NCBI GenBank assembly: GCA_902800185.1
Contig: CADCDK010000011.1
Location: 62,001 to 126,000 of the forward strand
Reading direction: 5' to 3'
Origin: an uncultured Prevotellaceae bacterium
GTDB taxonomy: Bacteria; Bacteroidota; Bacteroidia; Bacteroidales; Bacteroidaceae
Length of the DNA stretch: 64,000 bases
Part shown: one piece after another, positions 17,933 to 26,515 of the stretch
Numbering within the stretch: the stretch's first letter is position 1
Layout of the letters: every line of letters starts with the position of its first letter
Program-made: the position numbers and the translations under genes
The notes under the pieces: generated by a model
Database searches by the model: none
Told to the model about the DNA's origin: nothing
The model's input: only the letters and a program-made list of their open reading frames with translations

Positions 17933-18994
17933 TTATTGGTAAATCTTGGCCACCACCTGCCCACGAAGCACGTCAAGCGCATTCTGTGCCAGAGCCCCCA
18001 TTTCGTCTTCGCCCGGGTAGCAATAGGTGGGTGCAAGGAAGTCGATGCGCTTGCGCAACCTTTGCACCACATATTCCGAGCGAGCCATGCCCCCTGTGAG
18101 CAGAATGGCATCAATCTTTCCGCAGAGCACGGCACTCTCGGCAGCGATATGTTTGGCCACATGGTAGATCATGGCATCCACCACCAGTTGTGCATGCTTG
18201 TCGCCGTTGGCAATGCGCTGTTCCAGCTCTTTCATGTTGTTGGTACCTAAATGGGCCGTGAGTCCCGCCTTTCCAGCAATGCGCTTGAGCAGTTGCTGTT
18301 CGGTATATTCACCGCTGAAACAAAGCCGAATGAGGTCGGCCGCCGGCAGCGAGCCAGCCCGTTCGGGCGAGAAAGGCCCTTCGCCGTCGAGGGCATTGTT
18401 GGCATCAACTGCCCGTCCGTGTTCGTGTGCTGCAATGGAAATGCCTCCCCCCATGTGGCAAACAATCAGGTTCAGGTCGTCGTATCGTCGGCCTATTTCG
18501 TTGGCAAACCTGCGTGCGATGGCGCGCTGGTTCAGCGCGTGCCAGATGCAGATGCGTGGCATTTGGGGTGACCCGCTGATGCGGGCATAGTCGTTCAGCT
18601 CGTCCACCACTCCCGGGTCGGCAATGAAGCTTCGGCAACCGGGTATGTCGCGTGCTATCTCATGGGCAATGATGCAGCCAAGGTCGCAGGCATGCTTGTG
18701 TATGGCTTGGCGCACGTCGTCGAGCATTTGCTGGTTTATCTCATACACACCACCCTCGAGCGGTTTGGCCAAACCACCCCTGCCAATAACGGCCTTAAAC
18801 TCAAAGGGAATGCCCATGTGGTGCAGTTCGTTCACCACAATCTGTTTGCGAAACTCAAACTGGTCGGTCACTTCGTCGAAGCGGCTCAGTTCGTCGGCAG
18901 TGTGTGCAATGCTGCGCAGCAGAATGGGTTTAGCATAGTCATAGACGGCTATCTTGGTGGAAGTTGAACCCGGGTTGATGACAAGGATTAGCAT
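17933..18994 (-). CDS. buk: Butyrate kinase
   Basis: 353 aa, the usual length of this acetokinase-family enzyme, which makes ATP and a short-chain acid from butyryl (or branched acyl) phosphate. Family blocks include LVINPGSTSTKIAVYD at the N-terminus, GRGGLAKPLEGG, CHMGGGISIAAHEHG and ILLTGGMARSEYV. It follows ptb by 55 nt on the same strand, the standard pairing. Activity on butyryl versus isobutyryl or isovaleryl phosphate cannot be settled from sequence. Confidence 0.95.
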   Translation of the reverse strand: MLILVINPGSTSTKIAVYDYAKPILLRSIAHTADELSRFDEVTDQFEFRKQIVVNELHHMGIPFEFKAVIGRGGLAKPLEGGVYEINQQMLDDVRQAIHKHACDLGCIIAHEIARDIPGCRSFIADPGVVDELNDYARISGSPQMPRICIWHALNQRAIARRFANEIGRRYDDLNLIVCHMGGGISIAAHEHGRAVDANNALDGEGPFSPERAGSLPAADLIRLCFSGEYTEQQLLKRIAGKAGLTAHLGTNNMKELEQRIANGDKHAQLVVDAMIYHVAKHIAAESAVLCGKIDAILLTGGMARSEYVVQRLRKRIDFLAPTYCYPGEDEMGALAQNALDVLRGQVVAKIYQ

Positions 18995-18999
18995 ACTTA

Positions 19000-19028
19000 A
19001 TTGAAAATTGAAAATTTGAAATTGATAA
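19000..19028. repeat. AATTGAAA low-complexity repeat in the ptb-buk spacer
   Basis: About four imperfect copies of ATTGAAA fill the 55-nt spacer next to the buk start. The ribosome-binding region of buk must lie within or beside it. Confidence 0.7.
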
Positions 19029-19049
19029 CTACCTCTAACCTCTTCCTTC

Positions 19050-19973
19050 TTACCTATTACATTCCTTCCCCGTCAGCGCAGCCAGCGCAAGGCTATAGAA
19101 CTTGCAGAGCTTACTGTCGCTACGTGAGGGTAGCACCACGGGAGCCATTGCTCCTTGTAGCATGCCTGCCGTTTCCACCCCCAGGAAGAGGGTGATGGAC
19201 TTGTAGAATACGTTGGCGGCCTCTATGTCTGGAAATACCAGCGCATCCGCCATCCCTCCGATGGGAGAGTTGATGCCCTTGATGCGCATGCTCTCAGGGC
19301 TTACCGATGTCTTCAAGTCGAGGGGACCGTCGATGATGCAGGGACCGAACACGCCCTCTTTGCCCATGCGTACAATATCCTTATAACCAGGAGTGAAAGG
19401 GAATGATTTCTCATTGACCTTCTCCGTGCAATGGATGAGTGAAACTCGGGGCTCGCGGATGCCAAATGCGTGGCACACGCCTGTGATGTAACGCACCTGC
19501 TCGATGCGTTGTTCTTGTGAAGGGTAGGGGATGACGGCAGAGTCGGTGAAGAACAGTAGGCGTTCCAACTCGGGCAACCGGGCTGCGGTAACGTGGGTAA
19601 GTACCCGACCGCGCGGTAATATTCCCGTTTCCTTATTCAGCACCACATGCAGCAGGTTGTCGGTATTGATCATTCCTTTCATTAGAATGTCGGCCTCGCC
19701 TGCCCTGACCATTGCCACAGCCCGACGAGCAGCCTCCTCGCGATCATCGGCATCCACATACGCTATATGGTCGGCAAAGTGAGAAAGCCGCTCGTTCTGC
19801 TCTACCTGATGGCGGCAGCCCACGAACACTACATCGACAAATCCAACGTCGAGTGCCCGCTCCAACGAAACCTGAGAGTATGGATCCTCTGCCCATACCA
19901 CAGCCACGCGCTTTCGTTCACGCCGTTGGGCAAGGTGAATAACCATATCTTCAAAACTTCGGATGATTTCCAT
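19050..19973 (-). CDS. ptb: Phosphate butyryltransferase
   Basis: 307 aa of the phosphate acetyl/butyryltransferase family, converting butyryl-CoA (or branched acyl-CoA) plus phosphate to the acyl phosphate for Buk. Family stretches seen are DILMKGMINTDNLLHVVLN, RVLTHVTAA, LFFTDSAVIPYPS and FPDIEAANVFYKS. First gene of ptb-buk. Its last codons, AAT AGG TAA, duplicate the last codons of purA. Confidence 0.94.
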   Translation of the reverse strand: MEIIRSFEDMVIHLAQRRERKRVAVVWAEDPYSQVSLERALDVGFVDVVFVGCRHQVEQNERLSHFADHIAYVDADDREEAARRAVAMVRAGEADILMKGMINTDNLLHVVLNKETGILPRGRVLTHVTAARLPELERLLFFTDSAVIPYPSQEQRIEQVRYITGVCHAFGIREPRVSLIHCTEKVNEKSFPFTPGYKDIVRMGKEGVFGPCIIDGPLDLKTSVSPESMRIKGINSPIGGMADALVFPDIEAANVFYKSITLFLGVETAGMLQGAMAPVVLPSRSDSKLCKFYSLALAALTGKECNR

Positions 19974-20004
19974 ACTATTATCTTTAGTTTCTTCTATTTT
20001 GCCC

Positions 20005-20012
20005 CAAAGTTA
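20005..20012 (-). promoter_or_regulatory. Bacteroidetes -7 box for ptb-buk (TAACTTTG)
   Basis: TAnnTTTG on the minus strand 31 nt before the ptb ATG. Confidence 0.6.
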
Positions 20013-20333
20013 ATGTTTTTTTGCGATAAAACCATCACTTTCCTCTCGCTTTTTGCATGAAAGTTTGATTTGTGAGGTTACAGACCTGTTGCCAACAGCA
20101 TCATTGATAAGGGATGTGAAAACGAGAACGATGCAACGTCTATGTCAGAACAGGCAAATGTCTATCTCGGAAGCGACAAACGACAAGCTCATTTCATTGG
20201 AACGAGGAGCACAGAACAGACAATCGAACCGTATATGAATGCCAAACAGCCGCTGATGTGCAATTTTTGTTAACGTCTGTAAAAACGGACATTTTTTGTT
20301 GTTCAGTATGATTCCTATATAGATAAAAATGAG
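20013..20333. other. Divergent spacer between ptb and fur
   Basis: About 320 bases with no convincing coding frame. Only the opposed promoter boxes at its edges were recognised; no Fur-box-like palindrome was found by eye. Confidence 0.55.
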
Positions 20334-20341
20334 TATCTTTG
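20334..20341 (+). promoter_or_regulatory. Bacteroidetes -7 box for fur-purA-hisS (TATCTTTG)
   Basis: TAnnTTTG 27 nt before the ATG at 20369. Confidence 0.7.
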
Positions 20342-20368
20342 TACGTTTTTGTGTGAAGACGCAATTTG

Positions 20369-20848
20369 ATGGATAATAAAACAAAGCTGGCAGCAAGGAA
20401 AATTCTAACCGAATATCTGGAGTCAAACAAGCTTCGAAAGACTCCGGAACGCTATGCTATTCTGAATGCCACATACAGTATCGGTGGACATTTCACACTC
20501 GAGGAGCTGAACGCTTTCTTGGAAAAGGAGAATTTCAGAGTGAGTCGTGCAACATTGTATAATACCCTGAAGCTTTTCATCAAATTACGTCTTGCCGTGA
20601 TTCACAGGCTTTTAGGAGGAACTTACTATGAGGCTGGGTACACCAACGAGAACCATTGCCATCAGATTTGTACCATTTGCGGCAAAGTTACGGAAGTGCA
20701 GATTCCACAGGTCATCAGCGCTTTGGAGAATGCCAAATTGCGAAGATTCCAACAAGAAGGGTTTGTACTCTATATCTATGGCACCTGTAGCACTTGTCGG
20801 GCAAAGACAACTCGAATGAAGAAAAAAAACAATAATAACAATACGTGA
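20369..20848 (+). CDS. Fur family metal- or peroxide-responsive repressor
   Basis: 159 aa from ATG 20369 (a TTG one codon earlier is possible). The N-terminal winged helix includes LRKTPERYAILNATYSIGGH and SRATLYNTLKLF, as in Fur/PerR/Zur. The metal region is ENHCHQICTICGKV followed by CSTCRAK, giving two CxxC pairs for a structural zinc. Which signal it senses cannot be told. The C-terminus ends in Lys-Lys-Lys and five Asn, encoded by an AAT/AAC microsatellite running to the stop. It precedes purA by 6 nt, so the pair is cotranscribed. Confidence 0.9.
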   Translation: MDNKTKLAARKILTEYLESNKLRKTPERYAILNATYSIGGHFTLEELNAFLEKENFRVSRATLYNTLKLFIKLRLAVIHRLLGGTYYEAGYTNENHCHQICTICGKVTEVQIPQVISALENAKLRRFQQEGFVLYIYGTCSTCRAKTTRMKKKNNNNNT

Positions 20849-20854
20849 CATATA

Positions 20855-22138
20855 ATGAACAACACGACAAAGGTTGATGTCCTGCTGGGATTGCAGTGGG
20901 GTGATGAGGGAAAAGGAAAAGTGGTTGATGTGCTTACTCCGCAGTATGACGTAGTAGCCCGCTTCCAAGGTGGCCCCAATGCCGGGCACACGCTCGAGTT
21001 TGAGGGACAGAAGTATGTTCTGAGAAGTATTCCTTCTGGAATATTTCAAGGAGGGAAAGTGAATATCATCGGAAATGGCGTGGTACTTGCTCCAGATCTG
21101 TTTATGGCAGAAGCCAAGGAACTGGAAAAGAGCGGACATGACTTGCGTTCCCGTTTACACATCTCCAAGAAAGCCCACCTGATTATGCCCACCCATCGTG
21201 TGCTTGATGCTGCCATTGAAGCTTCGAAAGGAAAGAACAAGGTCGGAACAACTGGAAAAGGCATCGGCCCGACATACACCGATAAGATCAGTCGTAACGG
21301 ACTGAGGGTAGGGGACATTCTGGAGAATTTCGAGGAGAAGTATGCTGCTCACAAGGCACGTCACATGGAGATGCTTCGTGCGCTGAACTATACGGACTTT
21401 GACATTACGGAGACGGAGAAAACTTGGATGGAGGGCATCGAATATATGAAGCAGTTTGCCATCGTTGACAGCGAACATGAGGTGAACAATTTGCTTCGTG
21501 AAGGAAAGAGCGTGCTTTGCGAGGGAGCACAGGGAACGATGCTCGATGTTGACTTCGGTAGTTATCCGTTTGTGACTTCTTCTAACACCATCTGCGCTGG
21601 TGCCTGCACTGGATTAGGCATCGGACCGAATAGGATAGGGCATGTGTATGGTATTATGAAGGCCTACTGTACTCGTGTTGGGGCAGGACCTTTCCCAACG
21701 GAGCTCTTTGATGAAACTGGAAAGAGAATCCGTGACTTGGGACACGAATACGGTGCTGTGACCGGACGTGAGCGCCGTTGCGGTTGGATTGACCTTGTTG
21801 CCCTGAAATATTCCATCATGGTGAATGGAGTCACGGAACTAATCATGATGAAAAGTGATGTGCTTGATGGCTTTGATACCATCAAGGCGTGCGTCGCCTA
21901 CAGGCAGAATGGTCAACGTATAGATTATTTCCCTTATAATATCGAGAAAGATATAGAACCCGTCTATGAGGAACTTCCTGGTTGGAAGACAGACATGACG
22001 AAGATGACATCTGAGGATGATTTCCCCGCTGCATTCAGCAATTATGTCAAGTTCCTTGAGGAGCAGTTGGAGACTCCCATCGTCATTATCTCCATCGGAC
22101 CGGACAGAGAACAGACGATTGTAAGAGGTAATAGGTAA
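20855..22138 (+). CDS. purA: Adenylosuccinate synthetase
   Basis: 427 aa, full length; condenses IMP and aspartate using GTP on the way to AMP. The P-loop-like WGDEGKGK (residues 15-22), PNAGHTLEF, GTTGKGIGPTY and EGAQGTMLDVDFGSYPFVTSSN are intact. The protein would be expected to end near TIVR; three further residues, Gly-Asn-Arg, and the stop itself are encoded by a GGTAATA tandem repeat. Middle gene of fur-purA-hisS. Confidence 0.97.
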   Translation: MNNTTKVDVLLGLQWGDEGKGKVVDVLTPQYDVVARFQGGPNAGHTLEFEGQKYVLRSIPSGIFQGGKVNIIGNGVVLAPDLFMAEAKELEKSGHDLRSRLHISKKAHLIMPTHRVLDAAIEASKGKNKVGTTGKGIGPTYTDKISRNGLRVGDILENFEEKYAAHKARHMEMLRALNYTDFDITETEKTWMEGIEYMKQFAIVDSEHEVNNLLREGKSVLCEGAQGTMLDVDFGSYPFVTSSNTICAGACTGLGIGPNRIGHVYGIMKAYCTRVGAGPFPTELFDETGKRIRDLGHEYGAVTGRERRCGWIDLVALKYSIMVNGVTELIMMKSDVLDGFDTIKACVAYRQNGQRIDYFPYNIEKDIEPVYEELPGWKTDMTKMTSEDDFPAAFSNYVKFLEEQLETPIVIISIGPDREQTIVRGNR

Positions 22139-22147
22139 TAGGTAATA
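22127..22147. repeat. Tandem GGTAATA x3 spanning the purA stop codon
   Basis: Perfect 7-bp copies at 22127, 22134 and 22141. The first two code the last residues (Gly-Asn-Arg) and the TAA stop of purA; the rest is spacer before hisS. The run is followed by GGTAATA-like AGTTATAG. Confidence 0.9.
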
Positions 22148-22163
22148 AGTTATAGTTTAAGAA

Positions 22164-23525
22164 ATGAATAAACCATCAATACCCAAAGGTACTCGCGACT
22201 TCTCTCCGATAGAGATGGCGAAGAGAAATTATATATTCGATACCATCAAGGAGGTGTATGCCCTGTATGGTTTCCAGCAGATTGAAACACCTGCAATGGA
22301 AACGCTTCAAACTCTGATGGGCAAGTATGGAGAGGAGGGCGACAAGTTGCTGTTTAAGATTCTCAACTCCGGTGATTTTATGAACAAGGTCTCTGAAGAG
22401 GAACTTGCCGAGCGAAATCCCTTGCACTTGGCTGCACGCCTGTGTGAGAAAGGATTGAGATACGACCTTACCGTTCCTTTTGCCCGCTTTGTTGTGATGC
22501 ACAGGGAGGAAATCCAACTGCCTTTCAAGCGCTATCAGATTCAACCTGTATGGCGTGCGGATCGTCCGCAGAAGGGAAGATACCGCGAGTTCTACCAATG
22601 TGATGCTGATGTTGTTGGAAGTGACTCTCTTTTAAACGAAGTGGAACTCATGCAGATTGTTGATACCGTGTTCACACGTTTTGGCATCAGGGTACAGATT
22701 AAAATTAACAACAGGAAAATCCTTTCTGGTATCGCCGAAGTAATAGGTGAAGCCGACAAGATTGTCGATATTACCGTAGCAATTGACAAGCTCGACAAGA
22801 TTGGCATTGATAATGTTAATGCCGAGTTGCGTGAAGCCGGCATATCAGAGGACGCTATACAGAAATTGCAGCCCATCATCTCGTTGTCAGGTAGTAACGA
22901 GGAAAAGCTCCAGACGATAGCGGAGGTGCTTGCAGGTTCGGAAATCGGTTTGAAGGGTGTTGAAGAAACTCGCTTCATCCTGAACACCTTAAATAAGACA
23001 GAGTTAAAGAATGAGATCCAATTAGACCTGACTCTTGCACGTGGCCTGAATTATTATACGGGTGCCATCTTTGAGGTGAAGGCTCTTGATGTGCAGATTG
23101 GCAGTATTACTGGCGGTGGCCGCTATGATAATTTGACGGGTATCTTTGGAATGCCTGGTTTGAGTGGAGTAGGAATCAGCTTCGGTGCGGATAGGATCTA
23201 TGATGTTCTGAACGCCCTGGAACTCTATCCAAAGGATGCTGTCAACACAACCCAGTTGCTGTTTATTAATTTTGGTGATACAGAAACTGCCTATTGCTTG
23301 CCTTATGTGGCAAAAGCGAGAGAGGCTGGTATTCGTACTGAGATGTTCCCAGACAGTTCCAAGATGAAGAAGCAAATGAGCTATGCCAACGCAAAGGGTA
23401 TTCCTTTTGTTGCGATGGCTGGGGAAAACGAGATGAACGAAGGCAAGTTGATGCTCAAGAATATGGAAACAGGTGAACAGCAACTTGTTACGATAGATGA
23501 ATTAGTACTTAAAATAAAGGGATAG
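22164..23525 (+). CDS. hisS: Histidyl-tRNA synthetase
   Basis: 453 aa class II synthetase charging tRNA-His. Motif 2 region [20 protein letters not shown] and the histidine-specific [15 protein letters not shown] block are present, as is the [13 protein letters not shown] motif 3 region and a C-terminal anticodon-binding domain. It ends in the terminator at 23517. Probably transcribed from the fur promoter. Confidence 0.97.
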   Translation: MNKPSIPKGTRDFSPIEMAKRNYIFDTIKEVYALYGFQQIETPAMETLQTLMGKYGEEGDKLLFKILNSGDFMNKVSEEELAERNPLHLAARLCEKGLRYDLTVPFARFVVMHREEIQLPFKRYQIQPVWRADRPQKGRYREFYQCDADVVGSDSLLNEVELMQIVDTVFTRFGIRVQIKINNRKILSGIAEVIGEADKIVDITVAIDKLDKIGIDNVNAELREAGISEDAIQKLQPIISLSGSNEEKLQTIAEVLAGSEIGLKGVEETRFILNTLNKTELKNEIQLDLTLARGLNYYTGAIFEVKALDVQIGSITGGGRYDNLTGIFGMPGLSGVGISFGADRIYDVLNALELYPKDAVNTTQLLFINFGDTETAYCLPYVAKAREAGIRTEMFPDSSKMKKQMSYANAKGIPFVAMAGENEMNEGKLMLKNMETGEQQLVTIDELVLKIKG

Positions 23526-23543
23526 CTTTCAAGGCTATCCCTT
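23517..23543 (+). terminator. Terminator overlapping the hisS stop
   Basis: Perfect 10-bp stem AAGGGATAGC (23517-23526) with GCTATCCCTT (23534-23543), 7-nt loop, then CTTTCATTTATTT. The hisS TAG stop is inside the left arm. Confidence 0.8.
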
Positions 23544-23598
23544 CTTTCATTTATTTACTGTTATTAATAGGTTACAACTGATACTGTGATACTGTTTT

Positions 23599-24153
23599 CT
23601 ATTTGAAATATCTCTTCAGCAAACCAGCGAATCCAGCCCCGTGACGAGCTTCGTCCTTTGCCATCTCGTGAACGGTGTCATGGATTGCGTCAAGACCAGC
23701 AGCCTTTGCATTCTTGGCAATACGGAATTTGTCTTCACAGGCACCAGCTTCTGCAGCAGCTCGCTTCTCCAGATTTGTCTTGGTATCCCATACGCATTCA
23801 CCCAGCAACTCAGCAAACTTGCTTGCATGTTCTGCTTCCTCAAAAGCATAGCGCTTGAAAGCCTCGGCAATCTCGGGATAGCCTTCACGGTCAGCTTGAC
23901 GGCTCATGGCCAGATACATACCAACTTCTCCACATTCACCATTGTAATGATTTCTTAGGTCGTCGATCATTTCCTCATCAGCCCCGGGCAATTTCCCGTC
24001 ACCAATCTTGTGTACGGTGGCGTAGGTTGTTTCGCCTTCGTCCTTTAATTCTGTGAACTTGCTGGCAGGAGCTTTACAGATTGGGCACTTTTCAGGAGCT
24101 TCGGTTCCTTCATAGATGTAACCACACACGGCACAAATAAATTTCTTCTTCAT
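23599..24153 (-). CDS. Reverse rubrerythrin (N-terminal rubredoxin, C-terminal ferritin-like di-iron domain)
   Basis: 184 aa. Residues 1-37 are a rubredoxin domain with CAVCGYIY and CPICKAP (two CxxC). The remainder is a four-helix di-iron domain with [25 protein letters not shown] and [13 protein letters not shown] carrying the ExxH ligands. Proteins of this domain order reduce hydrogen peroxide in anaerobes (reverse rubrerythrins of clostridia). Monocistronic. A second rubrerythrin with the opposite domain order is at 40290. Confidence 0.93.
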   Translation of the reverse strand: MKKKFICAVCGYIYEGTEAPEKCPICKAPASKFTELKDEGETTYATVHKIGDGKLPGADEEMIDDLRNHYNGECGEVGMYLAMSRQADREGYPEIAEAFKRYAFEEAEHASKFAELLGECVWDTKTNLEKRAAAEAGACEDKFRIAKNAKAAGLDAIHDTVHEMAKDEARHGAGFAGLLKRYFK

Positions 24154-24197
24154 AATGCACTCTTGTTATTTAGGTTAATAATTTATGATTGTTTTGG

Positions 24198-24205
24198 CAA
24201 AGATA
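24198..24205 (-). promoter_or_regulatory. Bacteroidetes -7 box for the reverse rubrerythrin (TATCTTTG)
   Basis: TAnnTTTG on the minus strand 44 nt before the ATG at 24153. Confidence 0.65.
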
Positions 24206-24328
24206 GACAAATAAATTGGATGCCACAAACGATTTTACAAAAAGGTTAGCATCTCTCATGTTATTTATTCTTTTTTTAACTAAAAGGAGAGTCCCAATTG
24301 TATCTATTTATCATAACGTTGATTATAC

Positions 24329-24889
24329 TTAAACAGCATGAAAGAAATTGTGAAGCTCCTCATAGATCCTTTGAACGGGAAGTCCCATTACGTTGAAGTA
24401 GCTTCCTTTGAGCACTCCGATATATCCAATCCATTCCTGAATGCCGTATGCTCCAGCTTTGTCGAAGGGTTTATACTTATTTATATAATAGTCAATTTCA
24501 GAATCGCTGAGTTCTTTGAACGTCACTTCTGAGATGACACTAAAATGCCGTTGTTGATTGATGGATCTGATACACACGCCCGTAATGACCCGATGTGATT
24601 TCCCGCTGATGGTTTTGAGCATATTCTTGGCTTCAGAAGCATCATGTGGTTTGCCCAAGATTTCATGACCGACGACAACCGTCGTATCTGCGGTAATAAT
24701 CATCTCATCAGGTGCAGGCTTGTAAGCTGCCGACTTGGCGATAGCGATAAACTCAGAGACCTTCTCAACGGGCAAATTAGCAGGATACGATTCGTCAATG
24801 CCGTCCATCACCTTTATTTCAAAGGGAATGTCCAACCCTGCTAAAAGTTCTTGTCTTCTTGGTGAGTTACTGGCAAGAATTATTTTCAT
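24329..24889 (-). CDS. maf: Maf-like nucleoside triphosphate pyrophosphatase
   Basis: 186 aa house-cleaning enzyme that hydrolyses dTTP/UTP or modified nucleotides. The phosphate-binding LASNSPRRQELLAGL at the N-terminus, the ITADTTVVVG box and the KAGAYGIQEW segment are intact. The last gene of a three-gene unit with a nitroreductase and kdsC; only 1 nt separates it from kdsC. Confidence 0.93.
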   Translation of the reverse strand: MKIILASNSPRRQELLAGLDIPFEIKVMDGIDESYPANLPVEKVSEFIAIAKSAAYKPAPDEMIITADTTVVVGHEILGKPHDASEAKNMLKTISGKSHRVITGVCIRSINQQRHFSVISEVTFKELSDSEIDYYINKYKPFDKAGAYGIQEWIGYIGVLKGSYFNVMGLPVQRIYEELHNFFHAV

Positions 24890-24890
24890 G

Positions 24891-25412
24891 TTACCAACCG
24901 AATGCTTTTGCGTCAGACAACCATTTTCCTTGTGCTTTCAACACTTGTTCTATGACATCCCTGCCACATCCATAGCCACCCTCCTTGTCACTTATATAGA
25001 TGCTGATGTCCTTGATTTCTGCACAGGCATCCGTAGGACAGCACGGACATCCCACGCGTCGCATAATCTCATAGTCGGGAATATCATCTCCCATATAAAT
25101 AATCTCCTCATCGGTCAGGGAATATTTCTCGATGAAATCTTCGTATGTCATGATTTTAACGGAACATTTCAGATAGATATCCTGCACGCCCAGATACGCG
25201 TAGCGGGCTCTGATTTCCTCGTTTCTCCCACCTGTCATGATGGCTATGCGCAACCCCATTTTCTGTGCCAGCTGAATGGCATACCCATCCTTGATATTCA
25301 GCGTTCTGACGGGCTGTCCATCCTTGTCCATGGAGATGGTCGATGCCGAGAGTACGCCATCAACATCGAAAATGATTGCCTTGATTTTCTTGAGGTCGTA
25401 GTTTATCATCAT
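24891..25412 (-). CDS. kdsC: KdsC-type HAD phosphatase (3-deoxy-D-manno-octulosonate 8-phosphate phosphatase)
   Basis: 173 aa from ATG 25412 (a GTG two codons earlier is possible). Compact C0 HAD fold with the nucleophile motif [12 protein letters not shown], the MTGGRNEE motif II, and [12 protein letters not shown] motif IV. Length and the [10 protein letters not shown] segment fit KdsC, which makes Kdo for lipid A core. It overlaps nothing and is 1 nt from maf; substrate is inferred from the family. Confidence 0.88.
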   Translation of the reverse strand: MMINYDLKKIKAIIFDVDGVLSASTISMDKDGQPVRTLNIKDGYAIQLAQKMGLRIAIMTGGRNEEIRARYAYLGVQDIYLKCSVKIMTYEDFIEKYSLTDEEIIYMGDDIPDYEIMRRVGCPCCPTDACAEIKDISIYISDKEGGYGCGRDVIEQVLKAQGKWLSDAKAFGW

Positions 25413-25427
25413 ACTCACATTCAGAAA

Positions 25428-25958
25428 TTACTCAAAGGAACCGATATGTACCTGTTCCCACTTCAACTTCTCTTCATTCTGAGGCTTCCGCGCCTCTGCC
25501 TTGTGTCCAATTCCAATCACGCAAAGCACAGACAGTTCCTCGGGCAGGTTCAGGACTCCCCTGATCACCTCGTCGGCACTGATCCCGTCGCTCAGTCCCC
25601 TACCCCTCATCTGTGCCCAGCAGCTTCCCAGTCCAAGCTCCTCAGCCTGATACTGCATGGATATGGCAGCGATGGCACCGTCTTCAATCCAACAGTCGTT
25701 TTCCGCGGGATTGCCCAGAACAACGATGGCGAGCGGGGCATCACGCAGGAACTGCGCACCAAGATCCTTCGCATCGGAAAGCTTTTCCAGTTGCAGCGGA
25801 TCGTCAACGACGACAAACTGCCACGCCCGCTGATTCTTGGACGTTGGCGACATGAGTGCGGCGCGCAAAATCAGCCGCAAGTCCTCGCTGCTGATCTCTT
25901 CTTTCGTAAACCTGCGGTGACTACGCCTGTTTTGTATCAAATCCTTAAATGAAGCCAT
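25428..25958 (-). CDS. Nitroreductase family flavoprotein
   Basis: 176 aa from MASFKDLIQNRRSHRRFT; the longer upstream frame overlaps the promoter and was rejected. FMN-binding elements include RRSHRRFT, LMSPTSKNQRAWQFV and GLGSCWAQMRGRG. It uses NAD(P)H to reduce an unknown oxidant. First gene of the unit nitroreductase-kdsC-maf. Confidence 0.88.
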   Translation of the reverse strand: MASFKDLIQNRRSHRRFTKEEISSEDLRLILRAALMSPTSKNQRAWQFVVVDDPLQLEKLSDAKDLGAQFLRDAPLAIVVLGNPAENDCWIEDGAIAAISMQYQAEELGLGSCWAQMRGRGLSDGISADEVIRGVLNLPEELSVLCVIGIGHKAEARKPQNEEKLKWEQVHIGSFE

Positions 25959-25994
25959 AGTAATATAAAAACATATTCTGGATATTATCGTTTG

Positions 25995-26002
25995 CAAAAA
26001 TA
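25995..26002 (-). promoter_or_regulatory. Bacteroidetes -7 box (TATTTTTG)
   Basis: TAnnTTTG on the minus strand 36 nt before the nitroreductase ATG. Confidence 0.6.
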
Positions 26003-26064
26003 CAAAAAAAAGACCGTCAGACAAAAAAACGACGTAAATTTCTCTGCATGTCAATTAATTTGCG

Positions 26065-26072
26065 TACATTTG
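26065..26072 (+). promoter_or_regulatory. Bacteroidetes -7 box for rnpB (TACATTTG)
   Basis: TAnnTTTG ending 6 nt before the first base of the P1 stem of RNase P RNA, the expected spacing to the transcript start. Confidence 0.8.
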
Positions 26073-26078
26073 CATCTT

Positions 26079-26463
26079 GAAAGCAGAGTCTCGCTTCTGT
26101 CGCTGGTGTCCCTTGGACACGAGAGGAAAGTCCGGGCAGCACAGGGCACTTCACTTCCGAAAACAGAAGCTGTCGGCAACGGCAGGTAACGGTAGAAGAA
26201 AAGAACCGCTCGTTCTTCCTTTTTAGGGGAAACGTGCAAGGGTGAGAAGGTGGTGTAAGAGACCACCAGCCGATGGGTGATCATCGGGCTGTACCATCTG
26301 GAGGCTGCAAGTTCGCGTAAACCGTCGTCTGAGGGCTGCCCGCCCGAGCATGTCACGATGGAGGGTAGAACGCTCAAGCCGCAGGGTGACCTACGGATTA
26401 GATAAATGACAGATGCTCCCCCGCGGGGGAGAACAGAACCCGGCTTACAGGGGCTCTGCTTTC
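26079..26463 (+). ncRNA. rnpB: RNase P RNA (bacterial type A)
   Basis: About 385 nt, catalytic RNA that matures tRNA 5' ends. The universal GAGAGGAAAGTCCGGGC core stands at about 26120. P1 is closed by GAAAGCAGAG (26079-26088) and CTCTGCTTTC (26454-26463). The 3' conserved CAGAACCCGGCTTACAG segment precedes P1. The promoter box sits directly upstream. Confidence 0.95.
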
Positions 26464-26515
26464 TTATTTTGTCGATTCAGTTTTCGCATGTTAAGAAGAT
26501 ATAGGAAGATAAGAT

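Noticed and set aside
20366..20368. TTG as the fur start
   Set aside because: An ATG follows directly at 20369 at a better position; the choice changes one residue only.
26051..26377. 108-codon minus-strand frame
   Set aside because: Lies over RNase P RNA, which has its conserved core and P1 stem.
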